From the NCBI GenBank assembly GCA_015200345.1, contig CP054187.1, forward strand, positions 852,470 to 916,469: a stretch of DNA of 64,000 nt. The letters run 5' to 3'. Of this stretch, positions 62,270-64,000 are shown piece after piece. This DNA comes from Planctomycetia bacterium. Lineage in GTDB: Bacteria > Planctomycetota > Phycisphaerae > UBA1845 > UTPLA1. The position numbers and the translations under genes were made by a program. The notes beneath the pieces are model-generated. The model had not been told where the DNA came from and ran no database searches. It saw only the letters and a list, made by a program, of their open reading frames with translations. Positions within the stretch are counted from its first letter, which is position 1; each line of letters opens with the position of its first letter.

Positions 62270-64000
62270 TCATCCGCCGGCGAGGTTGTTACTGCCTTGA
62301 TTGTTGCCGTAGATGATGTAGACCTCGCCGGCCTCGTCGCGGCGCTGATTGGGCGATGAGGGATTCACGAAATCCGCCCGCATCGCCGCCACGCCGATGT
62401 CATCGAACCCGTCGCCGTCGATATCCCCCAGGCCGCCGACCGAATCAAGCGGGGCTTCGTCGATCGTGCCCTGCGCGAAGCGGCTGACGAACACGATGCC
62501 CGGCAACGGTGTCACGTTTCCGACCTTCACTCCCACCTGCGCGAGGTTGAAGCCCTGACCGCTGTTGTTGGTCAGGAACGTCGGCGAAGCATTGCCAAAG
62601 ATCAGGTAAGCAACGCCCTTGCGGGCCACGCCGTTCACGACGCGCACCTCACCGGGACAGGCGATCAGCAGATCGCCGTAACCATCGCGGTTGAAATCAC
62701 CGGCGCTGGCGATGCTGGCGCCGGCCATCGCGCCGGAATGGGCGCCGACAAATCGCACACCGGCCAGCGACGCCGTTCCGACCTGTTCCGGCGTGAAGCC
62801 GTTTTCACCGGTCAACGGGCGATTGCCGAAGATGATTCCGACGTATCCCGCGTCCGCCCCGACGACGGCGTGGTCATAGCTGGGGCTGGCAAACGCGACA
62901 TCATCGCGTCCATCGCCGTTCACATCCTGGATCGCCGTCTGAATCGCACCGAAGCGATCTTCCGAATGGGATCCGCGAATTTCCAATCGCGGAGGTCCGA
63001 TCGGCGCGCCGGGAGGCGGCGGATTGTCCGGATCCAGAACAGTCAACTGCGAATTGCCAAAGCCGCCCGAAGGCGTGAAGAGCACGTAGAAGACTCCGTT
63101 GTTGGTCAGGACCGGTCCGCCTGCGGTAATGCGTCGATCCGCACCCGGAGCACCCATCAGCACATCCGCAACACCATCCTGATTGAATTGCCCGGCCGTG
63201 CCGGCGTATCCCAGCTCATCCCCGGCGTCTGCGCCATACACGTTCACCCAGTTCGGCATCGGAATGGGTGCGCGACAGCAAATCGTAGGGTTCATTCCGA
63301 CGCAACCGCCGCCCGGACATATCCCAAAGACTGGAAACGACAGAACCCCATCGAGCGTGAAACCATCCGCAATGAAGTTGCTCGGCTGGAAGATGACGAT
63401 CTTCCCGCAACGATTCAGCGGCGTAACGATCGGCGGGACTCCCCCCGGAAGGCTGAATCCCGGCGACGAAATCACCAGCGAATTCAGGTTGGTATTGAAG
63501 AATGCCGGCAGAACACCGACCGTGCGGCCGTATTCATTGTCCTGGACGATCGGCGGTGCGTTTTCCCTATCGAGATAGGCTCCGCGAAGCCGCGCGCCGC
63601 GCGGGATGCTAGCCCCACCTTGGGCCACACCCTCGTCGTCCGCGATTCCTTCCGGATCAAACTGGCCTGCCGTCCCCGCATCCACAAACTGCGGGAAATT
63701 CGTTACAAGGTTGTTCGTTCCGTCGACCATGATGACCAAGCCGCCCAATGTCAAACCCAAGTCATCGTTGCTGTTCTGACTGCAATTCAAGGCATTCGGG
63801 AAACCGTCGTTGTAAGGGGTGTCGCACCCCCCCTCGACCGGATCGTCATCACCGTAGTCCCGTGCACCACCGACGTACGGCAACCCGAAGACAAGGTCAT
63901 CGATGCCGTCCGCCGTGACGTCCAGCCGCGCGATCGACGTCAGACCGGCCGACGTGGTGAAAGGATGCGCTCCATCGGTGAGCGAACCGGGCACGGATGG
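62270..64000 (-). CDS. FG-GAP/integrin-like repeat protein (partial, N-terminus missing)
   Basis: At least 576 residues; the frame stays open to the right edge, so the N-terminus and signal peptide lie outside the window. Repeats contain the calcium-binding FG-GAP pattern: DVTADGIDDLVFGLP, DVNGDGRDDVAFASPSYD, DFNRDGYGDLLIACPG and DIDGDGFDDIGVAAM, each followed by a VYIIYGN-type strand. This predicts a seven-bladed beta-propeller, secreted and calcium dependent. It ends NNQGSNNLAGG with no PEP-CTERM signal or anchor. An intrinsic terminator follows. Confidence 0.88.
   Translation of the reverse strand, partial: PSVPGSLTDGAHPFTTSAGLTSIARLDVTADGIDDLVFGLPYVGGARDYGDDDPVEGGCDTPYNDGFPNALNCSQNSNDDLGLTLGGLVIMVDGTNNLVTNFPQFVDAGTAGQFDPEGIADDEGVAQGGASIPRGARLRGAYLDRENAPPIVQDNEYGRTVGVLPAFFNTNLNSLVISSPGFSLPGGVPPIVTPLNRCGKIVIFQPSNFIADGFTLDGVLSFPVFGICPGGGCVGMNPTICCRAPIPMPNWVNVYGADAGDELGYAGTAGQFNQDGVADVLMGAPGADRRITAGGPVLTNNGVFYVLFTPSGGFGNSQLTVLDPDNPPPPGAPIGPPRLEIRGSHSEDRFGAIQTAIQDVNGDGRDDVAFASPSYDHAVVGADAGYVGIIFGNRPLTGENGFTPEQVGTASLAGVRFVGAHSGAMAGASIASAGDFNRDGYGDLLIACPGEVRVVNGVARKGVAYLIFGNASPTFLTNNSGQGFNLAQVGVKVGNVTPLPGIVFVSRFAQGTIDEAPLDSVGGLGDIDGDGFDDIGVAAMRADFVNPSSPNQRRDEAGEVYIIYGNNQGSNNLAGG

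Overview
The window is GC-rich and gene-dense and looks like the chromosome of a diderm bacterium, most likely a planctomycete (Phycisphaerae-like or an uncultured relative). This is an inference. It rests on a PEP-CTERM protein with an arginine tail, an exosortase-type exopolysaccharide locus, a DUF1569 protein, an FG-GAP repeat protein, a response regulator with an N-terminal excisionase-type HTH, and several proteins ending in long low-complexity tails. I saw no tRNA, rRNA, CRISPR array, insertion sequence or prophage.

Region by region. (1) 1-8400, minus strand: a Tad/Flp pilus locus, in transcription order flp pilin, prepilin peptidase, TadE-like pseudopilin, cpaB, cpaC secretin, a TadG-like protein with a von Willebrand A domain, cpaE/tadZ, and the first 30 codons of what is probably the cpaF/tadA ATPase. 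The flp leader holds a set of competing stems that looks like a riboswitch. (2) 9000-18000: a PDZ protein, a plus-strand operon of a small lipoprotein, a TadD-like TPR lipoprotein and a DUF4846 protein, then nadB, a MotA/ExbB-like membrane protein, an M90 peptidase and a MaoC hydratase. (3) 18000-27100: an LtaS-type sulfatase, a MacA-like adaptor with a MacB-like ATPase but no permease, a four-PDZ HtrA protease followed by a catalytically dead paralogue, pcm, and a CAP-domain lipoprotein. (4) 27100-36200: a 49-residue hydrophobic protein, a glycine-rich secreted protein, DUF1569, the PEP-CTERM protein with a clear promoter and terminator, sdpR-sdpI, rpsA, a sigma-70 factor and an rRNA pseudouridine synthase.

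(5) 36200-53300: an exopolysaccharide locus of the exosortase-associated type. One long minus-strand run, often with stop/start overlaps, carries Wza-like export lipoprotein, Wzz, tyrosine kinase, FemAB, four glycosyltransferases, a polysaccharide deacetylase, an uncharacterised protein and an O-antigen-ligase-type membrane protein. Divergent from it lies an exosortase-type ATPase fused to a coiled coil of several hundred residues. The exosortase, the initiating sugar transferase and the flippase are not in the window. (6) 53300-59700: a starch-synthase-like glycosyltransferase and a signalling set (HTH-receiver regulator, HDOD-GAF histidine kinase, receiver lacking its phospho-acceptor). (7) 59900-64000: mnmG and a large FG-GAP repeat protein running off the end.

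Together the window is dominated by the cell surface: pilus, capsule or matrix polysaccharide, surface-anchored proteins and envelope quality control, with a few housekeeping genes between. Starts were chosen by Shine-Dalgarno match, overlap with the upstream stop, and domain edges; where these disagree the entry says so.
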